DNA of 56,908 nt from Gammaproteobacteria bacterium (lineage in GTDB: Bacteria > Pseudomonadota > Gammaproteobacteria > UBA6429 > Thiohalophilaceae): contig JAOULO010000019.1 of assembly GCA_029881995.1 (NCBI GenBank), forward strand, positions 1-56,908, written 5' to 3'. Each line of letters begins with the position of its first letter. The first letter of the stretch is position 1. Made by a program: the position numbers and the translations under genes. This document shows positions 17,801 to 26,895 of the stretch, piece after piece. The notes under the pieces are model-generated. The model saw nothing but the letters and a program-made list of their open reading frames with translations. It was not told the DNA's origin and did no database searches.

Positions 17801-20800
17801 TCAATATTAGTAACGTCCTCATCCATCACCACGGTAATGGCACCCTCAAGGCTGGTCATATAGACATTATCACCTTCACCAGCAGCATGACCCCGTCCGT
17901 CGATGAGGCCATCTAAAGAACCATCTACAGCAAATATATATGTATCATTCTTTGAATTCGCGCCAGTCAGGTTCTGAATACTTTCAAACCGATTCACGCG
18001 TGTCACATTTCCAATATTATTGTCAGTAATATTCCATTCATTGATGAACGATTCGCTTGCTGTTAATGTGTTATATGTCGTCTCATCATCAACGTCATAG
18101 GCGCCTCCATTAATAACTCCTGTAATCTCTGCTAAATTTCCGACTAAAATAAAGCTATCGGCTGCACTATTACCATACAGCTCCTGAATATTAGAGAAGC
18201 TATTCAAATATCTATTCGTGCCAATCTCATTTCTTGATAATAGACCTGAGTTAGAATTAGTAATTCGCCAAAATGTATTGTAATCCGCCCCTGTAATACG
18301 GTTTGTTCCTCCAGCACCACCATTGATGCTAGTCATTATCAGGCCATTTATTAAAGAAGGATCAGCACTAAAAGAGAAACGATCATCACCATTACCACCA
18401 ACCAAGCGATTGAATCCAGAAAAGCCAACTTCAAAATCATCTGAATCTCGAGTAACTGTGCCAGCATTCTGACCCGTTATATCCCATGCATTACCGGTAT
18501 TTTCCCCATAGAGCATGGAATTGTTATTCCCAGTTACACCTTCAACACCATCGATATTTAGATAAATATCTGATACAGCATCATTGAGATCGCCAGCCGT
18601 GCCTAACAGAACACGTCGCAAACCACCAAGTGCAGAAATATTAACTGTGTCACTACCACCGCCACCAAGTATCTGGCCAGCGACGAAACCAGTGCCCACA
18701 AACACAAAATCATCGCCCTGATCTCCGCCTGTAAGGTGCTCAATCTGTGAAATATTAAATTTCTCTGAATTAGCGGGAGGGTTATCACCAGGGTCAGCTG
18801 AATAAACATTGACCTGACCATTACCAACCACTCGCCAATAGTTAGACTCATCTTCTGCAGTAAAGGTATCATTACCATCACCACCGACAACATTTACATC
18901 AGCCAGCCCTGTTGTCTGAATAGTAAAGAAGTCATTGCCTCCACCGCCATTAAGCACACCAGCAAAGTTAGTGCTGATATTGAACCGATCAACATTCCCC
19001 GCGCCGAGCGCCGTCTGGATATTACTAAATGAACTGACATAGATTGCTGAGTTGGAATGATTTCTGATTCTGTTGGTTGTATTAATCTCCCAACGAGATT
19101 CGATATCACTGCGGCCTTCCAGTGTATTAGTACCACCACCACCATTAATATCGACTATGGAACCACCAGTATCAATCTTAAAGTAATCATCACCGCCTGT
19201 AGCATGGCCATGGAGTTCTTCTACATCGTCAAAACGGAGTTTCTCGATATTATCAATTGAATTTGTATATATTGCACCTTGGTTTGCGCCATTGACTACC
19301 CAGTAACTATTTTCATTCGCCCCAACAATTCGGTCAGTGCCGCCTCTGCCATCAATATTGAATTGTGCAGGCGATACTAAATCAGTCATGTTGACACCTG
19401 TTGAAGTTATATTAAAAGTATCAACACGGCTATTACCAATCAGTCTTGTTATTCCTTCAAAGCGAATTTTTCCAGAATAAGGAGGATTCACTATTGTAGA
19501 TGTTGCAGTGTTTGAGAGTGTCCCTGCATCGACCCCATCAATCTCCCAATCATTTGTTAGATTATGGCCAGTGATACTATCTGTCCCGCCACCACCTGTA
19601 ATTTTATCGACATGTCCATCATTCGCCCCAAAACCGAAAGAGTCATTATCCGTACTACCAGTTACTTCATGTATATTCGAAAATCCTGTACCAATACCTG
19701 TGGTCACAGTTCCTGCATAATCGCCATTGATGTTCCATGTGTTCTCACCTTTATTAATAGTCAGTGAATTTCGTCCACCCGATCCATTAACGTTATTCGT
19801 AACAACCCCTACTCCACTAATCGTAAAGGCATCAACACCTTCACCACCCACGAGGTTATCAATACCGGTGAAGTCAGTTGCAAAAACTAAACCTTCTGCA
19901 GATCGGTAAACACGACCAGAACGGTTATCATCAACTATCCAGATATTATTGATATCCCAGGCATCATCAGGCGTTGTATCCCCAGTTTCGAGAGTATTAG
20001 TACCACCACGGCCATTGATAGAACCGGTTACTCGCCCTGCATCTTTCAGAATGAATGTATCGTTACCAGCAGGATCGTCACTACCATAAAGGTCGGCAAA
20101 ATTACTGAATGCCATTTCGCCGATTTTTCCAGAGTTTTCACCTGTTATTTGCCAAGTAAAATTACCATCTCCACTAATATAGAGTCCACTACCTGCACCC
20201 CCACCTTGAAGTAACTCAAAATTTAATACCCTGTCCATTGGGACTTCAGTTTCAGTACCCGACCATCCGGCAATGTCAAAGACATCGTATCCGGTATCAA
20301 CACCACCATTGATTGTTCCACCAAATGTTGTTGTACCTGCTCCCATTGCAAAATAATCATCTGCAGTACCGCCAGTCATATTTTCTATGCCTGTAAAGCT
20401 AAGTCTTTGTGCACCTACAGTTGCTGGTGGTCCAGTTACCGTTAAAACCGAGATTGTGCCAGTGTTATTACCAGTGATATTCCAATAATTCGCCTCATCA
20501 TGCCCTTGGATCGTATCACCAGTACCACCACCTCCATCAATCTGTTGGGTAAACGTGACATTAGCGGCCTGTATATCGAAGGTGTCATTTCCATCACTAC
20601 CATTTAGCTTACCACCATATGTCAAACCGGCCATATCAGCCAATATTTTAAAAGTATCGCCACTGGTATCAGCAGCCAAACCACCATTTATAGTTCCAGC
20701 GTAATTGGCGCTTATATCAAAAACATCTATACCGAGCCCACCTGTAATGGTGTCAAAACCTGAAAAAGTAGTTGTATTATCCGAAGCAGCACCTGAGGTA

Positions 20801-23800
20801 GGTTCAACAGATGTTGTTGCACCTATTTTCCACGTGTTTTGTTGATTGGCTCCAATGATTTCATTACCCGTTCCAGCAGCGGTTATCGTTTCAATGTTGT
20901 CCACATTGATATTTGAATCCACAGTTGTTCCCAACTGAACAGTATAACCACCGTTCGCGTCAAGCAAATCCAGTGTGTCAGTATCGCCTCCATCACCATC
21001 AACTAACCCACTTATCGAGCCACCCACCTGGAAATCAAAATTATCCTGGCCAGCATTTCCTGTAAGATTTTCTATTCCGTCAAAGCTAGTAACAAGATTC
21101 AATGTACCAATACCTGCATCGGTGACATTCCAGTTATTTATCGCCATATTCCCTGCGATTAATTTATCATTGGTACCACCAGCCCCATCTACCTTCCCAC
21201 TAAAATTGATTGTGTCATGCATATTAAATTCATCGCGGCCTTCATTACCTGTAAGAATCTCCACAGCTGTAAAGGTACCAGTCAAACCCGTTACCTCACC
21301 GGTATTCCCTGCCCCAGTTATTGTCCAGATATTTTCCTGGTTTGCTCCCTTAACCTCATCCAACGTTCCGCCACCACCATCTATGCTGCCATCGAAATCA
21401 TGAGTCGCATGAAGATTAAATGTATCCTTTTGTCCACTACCAACCAGTTTCTCAACTCCCGAATAGGTTCCACTTAACCCAGTTACTTCACCTGTATTCC
21501 CTGTATTGGTGATCGACCATATGTTAGTGCGGTTCCCACCCCTTACTTCATCAACGGAACTACCTGTTCCTCCAATAAATGAACCTGTAAAAATAGCGGT
21601 ACCATGTAAGGTATAAATATCGACACCGGTATTTCCTACCAACCGCTCTATATTATTAAACGTAAAATTAGAGTTAAGCGTACCGCTTGTCGCTGAGGTT
21701 ATAGCCCATGCATTATTACGTACTGCTGCATTTATAGTATCTGTACCCCCTGTACCAGTTGCAACAATAGATGAAGTGAAGTTACCAGTATGAGTAATGG
21801 CAATTGTTCCTGATGGATTATTGGCGCCAGCTAATGTAAGTGAGGTTGTTGTGGCATTACCTACCGTTCCACCATCGTCACCAGCCGCACCTCCCCGAGT
21901 ATCAATATCTCCTGCCAAGGTAATACTTGGTGTACCATTATTAGCATCATCAGTTGCAGTTATTGTAACCTGGCCTGCATGTCCACCATTTCGTATACCA
22001 GCGCCACTAGCAGCTCCTCCTGATGTATCAATTTTACCAACAACGATATCGCTGGCATTCAGCGTAACATTGCCTCCGTTATAGCCATCGGAGTTACCAC
22101 TAGCCGCAATTCCACTGGTATCAATATCACCAACTGTGAGAATACCACTGGCTGCATTTATAGTAACAGTTGGTATTAAAGCTTCGGGGTTAAGTAGATT
22201 ACCCTGGGTATCGATATTGCCAGAGATGAATTGAGTTGACTGCGCAACATTTAGAGAACTAGCAGTGATGCTGTGTCTGTCAGTGATGACATCATCAATA
22301 TCACGTGTGACGGCTTCGACATTGCCTGTTGCTGTAATATTAAGCTGATTTAAGCGATTGTTAGCTCCCTGGCCAACATTGTCGCGGAATGAAACATTTT
22401 TTCCATAGATAATAAGATTTCTGGCCCTGTCATTGTCACTAACGACTGTACCTGTAACCTCAACATCGCCATGCGTAAGTGTTCCCAAAGTCCCATTTGT
22501 TCTTGCATCGATTGTAATATTATTATCAAGTCTTACATTGCCATCGAGTAAAACATTACCACCCACACCATTTAAGACACCTCCGATAGCAGAGCCATCA
22601 CCCGGTTCCATTTGTCCACCTTTTGCTAACAAATCACCCTGCAAATATATAATTCCAGACTTGTCCGTTTGAATAATTTCTATTTTTCCTGCATTTCCGC
22701 CATTAGCTGTATCATCATGGTCTGGGTTATTATCAGCATTATTTCCATTACCACCATTAGTTGTTATTGAACTAGCAAGCGTAATATTTCCAGTATCAGA
22801 TGTTAGGCTGACTGCCCCTCCATTTCCTCCTGGTCTACCTGGTGCTGTTCCAAACCTATCATTACCATTGGTACCAACAGTAGATATTGCACTATTAATT
22901 TGGATGCTTGAATCAGTTGATATCGTAATATCACCACCATTATTTCCATCATTTCCATTAGCGCCAGTAGTTGTGTTACCACCATCAGATGTCAATGAAC
23001 CTGTTGTGATAGCACCACTAATCGATCGCAATGTAATCTGTCCACCATTACGGTTATTACTACCAGTGGTATTAACGCTACGAACATCAATATTCCCACT
23101 GGAATCAATCTCTACCTTTTCACCATTAACCCCTGCATCACCATCAGCACCGACAATATCAATATTACCGCTGGTAAAACTGGTAGAGCTGTTAACATCA
23201 AGAGAGCCAGAATTTATATTATGTCTAGTTACAATGTCACCAGACCCTACTTCTCTGGTTGTCGCATCAACACGACCTGTTGCATTAATTGTTAAATCAC
23301 CTAATCGATTAGTATCTCCAACTCCAACATTTCCTTCAAAATCCACATTATTTGCAGTTATAGTCAGTGCCTGATTGCGATTTGTAAGACCAACTAGTGT
23401 ATTTTTAAATAACACATTCCCATTTGTACCAGATGTACCTCTTTCTGCATTAATTGTGATATCCCTATGAAGGGTTACATCACCAGTCAAAGTCACATTA
23501 CCGCCATTAGCAGATGCACCATTACCGGAAGAGTCAAGATCACCATAAAGATTGATGTTCCCTGCATCACTAGTTGCCTCAATTTGAATTTCGCCGCCAG
23601 TGACACCTGCTCCACCTCTAGTAACTATTTTTCCGACAGAAACACTGGCACCCTTAATAATTACACTACCTCCTGCAGTACTAATTACGTCATTGTAGTC
23701 ATCCATTTTAAATTCTCCGACTCCATCGTTATTGAAATCAGCAATCATGGTTACGGAATTACCAGAATCCATCTTTAAAGCAAGCAAATCATCTTTAAGG

Positions 23801-25692
23801 TTTTTTACCTTAATGTCTTTATTAGCCTGTAGTATGATATTTGTATCTTTATTTATATTCTGCAGCTTTTTCTCACTTATTTTAAAAGTATCTGTTCCAC
23901 CATCGGCTGCAAGTATTCTTCCAGCTAACTGCCCGTCAGGAACATTTGCATTTAATTCATCATCGTCATCAGAATCAGGATTGTCTTCTTGATAACTATT
24001 CTCTATTTCTATATTATCAGGGTCGAATAGTAGTGTTCCTGTTTCACCATTAACTGTCGATGTATCAACTGCACCATCAAATGACAGACCTTTGCCAGAT
24101 ATTTCAACCAGCCCACCATCACCTAACTCAGTCCCACCTCTTGCATAAGCCGAACCGTAGAACCAGGTATACTCATCACCCCAGTTAATAAGTTTGCCAC
24201 CATCACCTTTTAACAGAGCATCGGCATAAAGTGTGCTACCAGAACTTACAAATGTTCGTCTTGCATTACGTATACTGGAATTCTTCCCCTGATAATCCCC
24301 ACCAATCAAGGCCTGCCCACCTCCATTGGCACCCGATACATCCACGGTTGATTGATCGAACAACCCTACCTTGTCACCCAGCACCTTGACGATGCCACCT
24401 TTGCCATTGGCTTCAGATCGGGCGGTTGTTTTGCTGTTATTGGTTAACAGGGAGGTGTCCATGGCATGAAGTTCGATCTCACCGCCGTTGCCATTGCTAG
24501 CATCGGCATGGAGATCACCACTGCTGGTAACGTTCTGACCTAATAGGGCAATACGGCCACCACGGTTTGAAGTGTTCTGGTCGTTACTGTCGTTATAATC
24601 TCTTGCTAATAGTGAATCGAGAATGGCATTTTCGGCGGTGTTTAAACTGCCGTCTTCCTGCAGTTTAATGACTACGGTATTTTGATCGGTAACGGTATTC
24701 TGTGCTGGGATGACATGCTTTTTGTTATAGCGGGTTACAGCTGTTGTTAATTTAGCGTTACCAGAGGTAGCCTGGGAAACATCAACACTACCACTGTTCA
24801 CTACATCGGCACCTCCACCCAGAGTAAAGCTGCCATCTTCATGGATCACCACACTGGTGGCCGCATCTACACCACTGGTATTTACCGCGCCGGAGAACAC
24901 ATCCTGACTGACACTGGCCGTGAGTAACACCTGCCCCCCTTCGGCCAGGATCTCACCACTATTTAATACCGCCGGGTCAACGCCGATCTCAGATTGCAGA
25001 ACTTCCTTGGTAACTTTCACACCCAGCAGTCCCTGTTGATCGAAAGTCAGTACCGCTTCTTTACCTGCAGCCAGTGTTACCGAACCCAGTTTGGCGGCGA
25101 TCAGGCCATCGTTTTGTACCTGTTTACCGATCAGGGCGACATTGCCACCCACTGCGGCATTGATAATGCCGAAGTTAACCACCTTGCCATTGATGATCTT
25201 GCCATCGGCATCCACAAATTCAGACATGGCATAGTTACCATTCATAAAATCAGTGGGGTTCATGTTCAGGGTTCCGGCAACAATACCCCCGGTATTGACG
25301 ATAGAGCCGGGCTGAAAGACCACCCCATGAGGATTAAGCAGGATCACCTGCCCATTGGCATTGATCTGGCCAAAGATCTGCGAGGCGCTGGCGGTGCCAG
25401 TGACTCGGTTAAGAGAAAGGGCGCTGGAGTTGGGTTGATAATAGTTAACGACTTCGTTTTTGCCGACGTTATAGCTATGCCAGTCGATAGCCATGTTCTG
25501 GCTGTTCTGGTTGATGTTGGTGGTATTTGAATTGGGCTGGGTGATAGTACCACTGCCACCAGTGACCGTACCCCCTTCAGGATTGGCAAGGGCATAAGGC
25601 ACCCAGACCATGTTGCTGAATAGCACCGTGAAGACACCGGCCTGTAGATAGGCCAATCCATATCGTACGCGAGTCGATAACGACTTGTTCAT
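14893..25692 (-). CDS. Giant TpsA exoprotein, filamentous haemagglutinin-like
   Basis: 3599 residues from the ATG at 25692, which follows an AGGAAA ribosome site; an in-frame GTG at 25713 adds only seven residues. The N-terminus has an extended signal peptide (RVRYGLAYLQAGVFTVLFSN, cleavage near ALA) and the TPS domain with the NPHGV motif at about 120-124. Residues ~170-1300 are beta-helical (GGNVTL, GNITL patterns). From about 1310 to 2920 I count 19 imperfect repeats of ~83 residues, each with N-x-W-x-[IV]-x-G-x-N-x-G-x-[VIL] and a Gly/Asp-rich turn such as GGNGDD or GGDGND, similar to RTX calcium turns. The C-terminus is charged (DDEEERRRKMSEKLQQ) and shows no toxin module. A secreted adhesin or matrix protein is likely. 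Confidence 0.93.
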   Translation of the reverse strand: MNKSLSTRVRYGLAYLQAGVFTVLFSNMVWVPYALANPEGGTVTGGSGTITQPNSNTTNINQNSQNMAIDWHSYNVGKNEVVNYYQPNSSALSLNRVTGTASASQIFGQINANGQVILLNPHGVVFQPGSIVNTGGIVAGTLNMNPTDFMNGNYAMSEFVDADGKIINGKVVNFGIINAAVGGNVALIGKQVQNDGLIAAKLGSVTLAAGKEAVLTFDQQGLLGVKVTKEVLQSEIGVDPAVLNSGEILAEGGQVLLTASVSQDVFSGAVNTSGVDAATSVVIHEDGSFTLGGGADVVNSGSVDVSQATSGNAKLTTAVTRYNKKHVIPAQNTVTDQNTVVIKLQEDGSLNTAENAILDSLLARDYNDSNDQNTSNRGGRIALLGQNVTSSGDLHADASNGNGGEIELHAMDTSLLTNNSKTTARSEANGKGGIVKVLGDKVGLFDQSTVDVSGANGGGQALIGGDYQGKNSSIRNARRTFVSSGSTLYADALLKGDGGKLINWGDEYTWFYGSAYARGGTELGDGGLVEISGKGLSFDGAVDTSTVNGETGTLLFDPDNIEIENSYQEDNPDSDDDDELNANVPDGQLAGRILAADGGTDTFKISEKKLQNINKDTNIILQANKDIKVKNLKDDLLALKMDSGNSVTMIADFNNDGVGEFKMDDYNDVISTAGGSVIIKGASVSVGKIVTRGGAGVTGGEIQIEATSDAGNINLYGDLDSSGNGASANGGNVTLTGDVTLHRDITINAERGTSGTNGNVLFKNTLVGLTNRNQALTITANNVDFEGNVGVGDTNRLGDLTINATGRVDATTREVGSGDIVTRHNINSGSLDVNSSTSFTSGNIDIVGADGDAGVNGEKVEIDSSGNIDVRSVNTTGSNNRNGGQITLRSISGAITTGSLTSDGGNTTTGANGNDGNNGGDITISTDSSIQINSAISTVGTNGNDRFGTAPGRPGGNGGAVSLTSDTGNITLASSITTNGGNGNNADNNPDHDDTANGGNAGKIEIIQTDKSGIIYLQGDLLAKGGQMEPGDGSAIGGVLNGVGGNVLLDGNVRLDNNITIDARTNGTLGTLTHGDVEVTGTVVSDNDRARNLIIYGKNVSFRDNVGQGANNRLNQLNITATGNVEAVTRDIDDVITDRHSITASSLNVAQSTQFISGNIDTQGNLLNPEALIPTVTINAASGILTVGDIDTSGIAASGNSDGYNGGNVTLNASDIVVGKIDTSGGAASGAGIRNGGHAGQVTITATDDANNGTPSITLAGDIDTRGGAAGDDGGTVGNATTTSLTLAGANNPSGTIAITHTGNFTSSIVATGTGGTDTINAAVRNNAWAITSATSGTLNSNFTFNNIERLVGNTGVDIYTLHGTAIFTGSFIGGTGSSVDEVRGGNRTNIWSITNTGNTGEVTGLSGTYSGVEKLVGSGQKDTFNLHATHDFDGSIDGGGGTLDEVKGANQENIWTITGAGNTGEVTGLTGTFTAVEILTGNEGRDEFNMHDTINFSGKVDGAGGTNDKLIAGNMAINNWNVTDAGIGTLNLVTSFDGIENLTGNAGQDNFDFQVGGSISGLVDGDGGDTDTLDLLDANGGYTVQLGTTVDSNINVDNIETITAAGTGNEIIGANQQNTWKIGATTSVEPTSGAASDNTTTFSGFDTITGGLGIDVFDISANYAGTINGGLAADTSGDTFKILADMAGLTYGGKLNGSDGNDTFDIQAANVTFTQQIDGGGGTGDTIQGHDEANYWNITGNNTGTISVLTVTGPPATVGAQRLSFTGIENMTGGTADDYFAMGAGTTTFGGTINGGVDTGYDVFDIAGWSGTETEVPMDRVLNFELLQGGGAGSGLYISGDGNFTWQITGENSGKIGEMAFSNFADLYGSDDPAGNDTFILKDAGRVTGSINGRGGTNTLETGDTTPDDAWDINNIWIVDDNRSGRVYRSAEGLVFATDFTGIDNLVGGEGVDAFTISGVGVVTNNVNGSGGRNSLTINKGENTWNINGDYAGTVTTGIGTGFSNIHEVTGSTDNDSFGFGANDGHVDKITGGGGTDSITGHNLTNDWEIDGVDAGTLSNTATSTIVNPPYSGKIRFEGITRLIGNSRVDTFNITSTGVNMTDLVSPAQFNIDGRGGTDRIVGANENSYWVVNGANQGAIYTNSIDNIEKLRFDDVEELHGHATGGDDYFKIDTGGSIVDINGGGGTNTLEGRSDIESRWEINTTNRIRNHSNSAIYVSSFSNIQTALGAGNVDRFNISTNFAGVLNGGGGNDFFTIQTTGLADVNVVGGDGNDTFTAEDESNYWRVVGNGQVNVYSADPGDNPPANSEKFNISQIEHLTGGDQGDDFVFVGTGFVAGQILGGGGSDTVNISALGGLRRVLLGTAGDLNDAVSDIYLNIDGVEGVTGNNNSMLYGENTGNAWDITGQNAGTVTRDSDDFEVGFSGFNRLVGGNGDDRFSFSADPSLINGLIMTSINGGAGGTNRITGADYNTFWRITNSNSGLLSRNEIGTNRYLNSFSNIQELYGNSAADSFILVGNLAEITGVINGGAYDVDDETTYNTLTASESFINEWNITDNNIGNVTRVNRFESIQNLTGANSKNDTYIFAVDGSLDGLIDGRGHAAGEGDNVYMTSLEGAITVVMDEDVTNIEFLYGNDHVDSELIGTTGTNTWVVTGVNTGTINTTTEFHDFRNLSGNDSIENSESVDLFTINNGGEITGLIDGAGGASDELNLEALGDVVVVLGDGTMPADDDLVYANPDPDIPDEMDIANADKIRVDGVETIIANAAADDRLIVGPNRNNTWRINQENNGTVEPTDLEVVPANQKVSFRNFNHVRGGDQNDIFRVGENGSVTGLIDGAAHPDGGGDIINSLKDGNEFTLGGDISVKGLRIINFEGISAVNGILKARNGTTTTWLITGDGFGVVSDTGIGDEIPAASMTFEGFTTLNGGDGVDNYTVEDEGVYAGTMNGNEQNDTLTVNAGGTFNGVFNGNSGQDDITLNTGSTVNGTINGNEDLDSLTVTLSGVENGSVRFNGGDDGSLDVITINGNAGEDTYAEQYNPNIADPSGHDQMVYQNQTNGTAFTVNIAETETKNDNVVADLTVNGTSAADEITLTDSTYHVNTAVNSNSVNYTNKDNITLAGGDTDTVTIASNINLNTITLMGQTINSGTNRITATDLFLNQADNTNILTNVENINILNSGLVNISDNGAVNIASMNTSGNVTLSATDVTSSGGLISSGTLNINATGDIDLFDAANQNQFSGPLNLSAVNINLNNAILVDLGNITATGNLDVVSNPGITDSGNILVDGIATFTTENDIVLDSEGNDLNVVNLTARNARIVDEDDLTVQLATITEHLETDSHGLAIGSIRADTVDLDAGDGGITDTQGGVNIYAEEIKLRSTTGIGSGIGENGDPLEVNTAYLDVMNDIANANDSVVNILNHRDVFVKNLTNTGSIRFVNNGDVTVANINAGLTSNQGSGHINLRVSGSLYGSVPPEQIADITGNSGLIYVEGQIGTINRPVVLRFNGPLHLYSQVSTIRFFNDITPVPFFDTSDITRVLSQNYNVLQLIDVESLAEIDPAIFTEVRNYYHEDLAIMMPVDQLYSDDEEERRRKMSEKLQQ
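16975..21735 (-). repeat. 19 imperfect W-motif repeats in TpsA
   Basis: Coding repeats of about 250 bp within the TpsA gene. Examples of the core are AWAITSATSGTL, IWSITNTGNTGEV, YWNITGNNTGTI, AWDITGQNAGTV and TWVVTGVNTGTI. Units are diverged at the DNA level, so they are old rather than recently amplified. The boundaries given are approximate. Confidence 0.8.
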
Positions 25693-25797
25693 TTTCCTGC
25701 CCCTGTGATACACCCTTGTTTTTTTATTGGGTATATGTGTTTCTTTAATTATTTATACTTTCTAATAATTTCTGTAGTTAATCTTTCTAAAGACAAA

Positions 25798-26289
25798 TCA
25801 ACTTGAATAATATTTAAGTAATATTGTCATACTGTCCTGCTGCCGTTCAGTCTCAATATAAAACTCTGAATAACCCTCTATTGTGAAATTATGTCGACAT
25901 CTCGTTTCATCCAGACATTTCATATTTGTAACTGACTGTTGTACTGAACTTCTATCCTGTTTTCTAACAAATATCTCAATTATTTCAGATAACTTATTTC
26001 TAACAATTGACTCATTTCCTGCCTCAACACTATTCAGCAACATAATTGCTTTTATGCCAATATGGCGACAGTCCCAGTGCTGTGCCGTTATCAGACTCCC
26101 TGAACTGGTTAGTATATTTGCGGTCTGATTGCTTTCATTCCAGACGTAAGACTTAACCAGTTTCTTTGTCTTGTATGTTTTATTTGAAAAATAGTTTTTA
26201 TCAAAAACACAGCTATCATCAGCAATTGAAATATTTATGTTTAGCAATAACCCCACTGCCGAAAATATTAAAATAATAATTGATTTCAT
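25798..26289 (-). CDS. Exported hypothetical protein, candidate immunity protein
   Basis: A 163-residue protein with a Sec signal peptide (hydrophobic residues ~3-20, cleavage near SIA before DDSC). The mature part has four Cys (DSC, WDC, MKC, TRC) that could form two disulfides in the periplasm, and a helical middle. It begins 10 bp downstream of an M15-like gene that has no signal peptide. An unexported peptidoglycan enzyme beside an exported small disulfide protein is the usual layout of a T6SS amidase/peptidase effector and its immunity protein. The family itself is not recognised, and the assignment is by context. Confidence 0.6.
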   Translation of the reverse strand: MKSIIILIFSAVGLLLNINISIADDSCVFDKNYFSNKTYKTKKLVKSYVWNESNQTANILTSSGSLITAQHWDCRHIGIKAIMLLNSVEAGNESIVRNKLSEIIEIFVRKQDRSSVQQSVTNMKCLDETRCRHNFTIEGYSEFYIETERQQDSMTILLKYYSS

Positions 26290-26299
26290 AGAATGTCAC

Positions 26300-26788
26300 T
26301 TACTGGGTGATTTCCAGGTGATATGCGGGATCTTTGGGGGGCTTAAAAAACCGTTTAATCCGGCTGTCGTCGGCTACTGCTTTTTCAAATTTGAGTTGCA
26401 GACCTTTTGGTATGCTGCTGGGTGCTATATCGACCACATTAAGCTTAGAAAAATCGGCTACATGACTTGAAACCTTGCTAGGCCCCAGTGTAATGATTTT
26501 TTTCTGCATGGCAGAAATAATTTCAGCGCGAGTCTTGCCTTTGCTTTTTAGGTCAACGTAAACATCTATAACCTTATCACCATACCCACTATAGAGACGT
26601 TTTTGCTCATTGGCACCATGTTTCTCAATATTGGAATACATTATTCTGGCCTGATCAGCCACAGTCCGAGCCGTACTGGTAATTATAATTTTGGTTAGGC
26701 CTGATTCTTTCATGATCTCTGTTAAGACAGTCTTTGAATATTTAGAGACTTTCACTGAATCTGATGGATTGGTAAACTTAATGTTCAT
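26300..26788 (-). CDS. M15-like D,D-peptidase, candidate T6SS effector
   Basis: A 162-residue protein without signal peptide. The pattern ITSTARTVADQARIMY (residues ~36-51), SSH at 107-109, Asp120 in NVVDIAPSS and the C-terminal YHLEI (His157, Glu159) matches the zinc ligands and catalytic acid of M15 peptidases, whose core is SxHxxGxAxD then HxE/WH. Spacing between His109 and Asp120 is 11 instead of 7, so a loop is inserted and the assignment is not certain. M15 enzymes cleave D-Ala-D-Ala or L-Ala-D-Glu bonds in peptidoglycan. With the exported neighbour it looks like an effector-immunity pair; a phage-type endolysin remnant is the alternative. Confidence 0.65.
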   Translation of the reverse strand: MNIKFTNPSDSVKVSKYSKTVLTEIMKESGLTKIIITSTARTVADQARIMYSNIEKHGANEQKRLYSGYGDKVIDVYVDLKSKGKTRAEIISAMQKKIITLGPSKVSSHVADFSKLNVVDIAPSSIPKGLQLKFEKAVADDSRIKRFFKPPKDPAYHLEITQ

Positions 26789-26895
26789 TCTTTATTTTTT
26801 CCAAACTAGGGATTAGTTATTAACATACCTGAAGTTGCGACGTATTGTTCTACACATACATCACAACGCAATTTCACCATATGTATCTTTTATAA

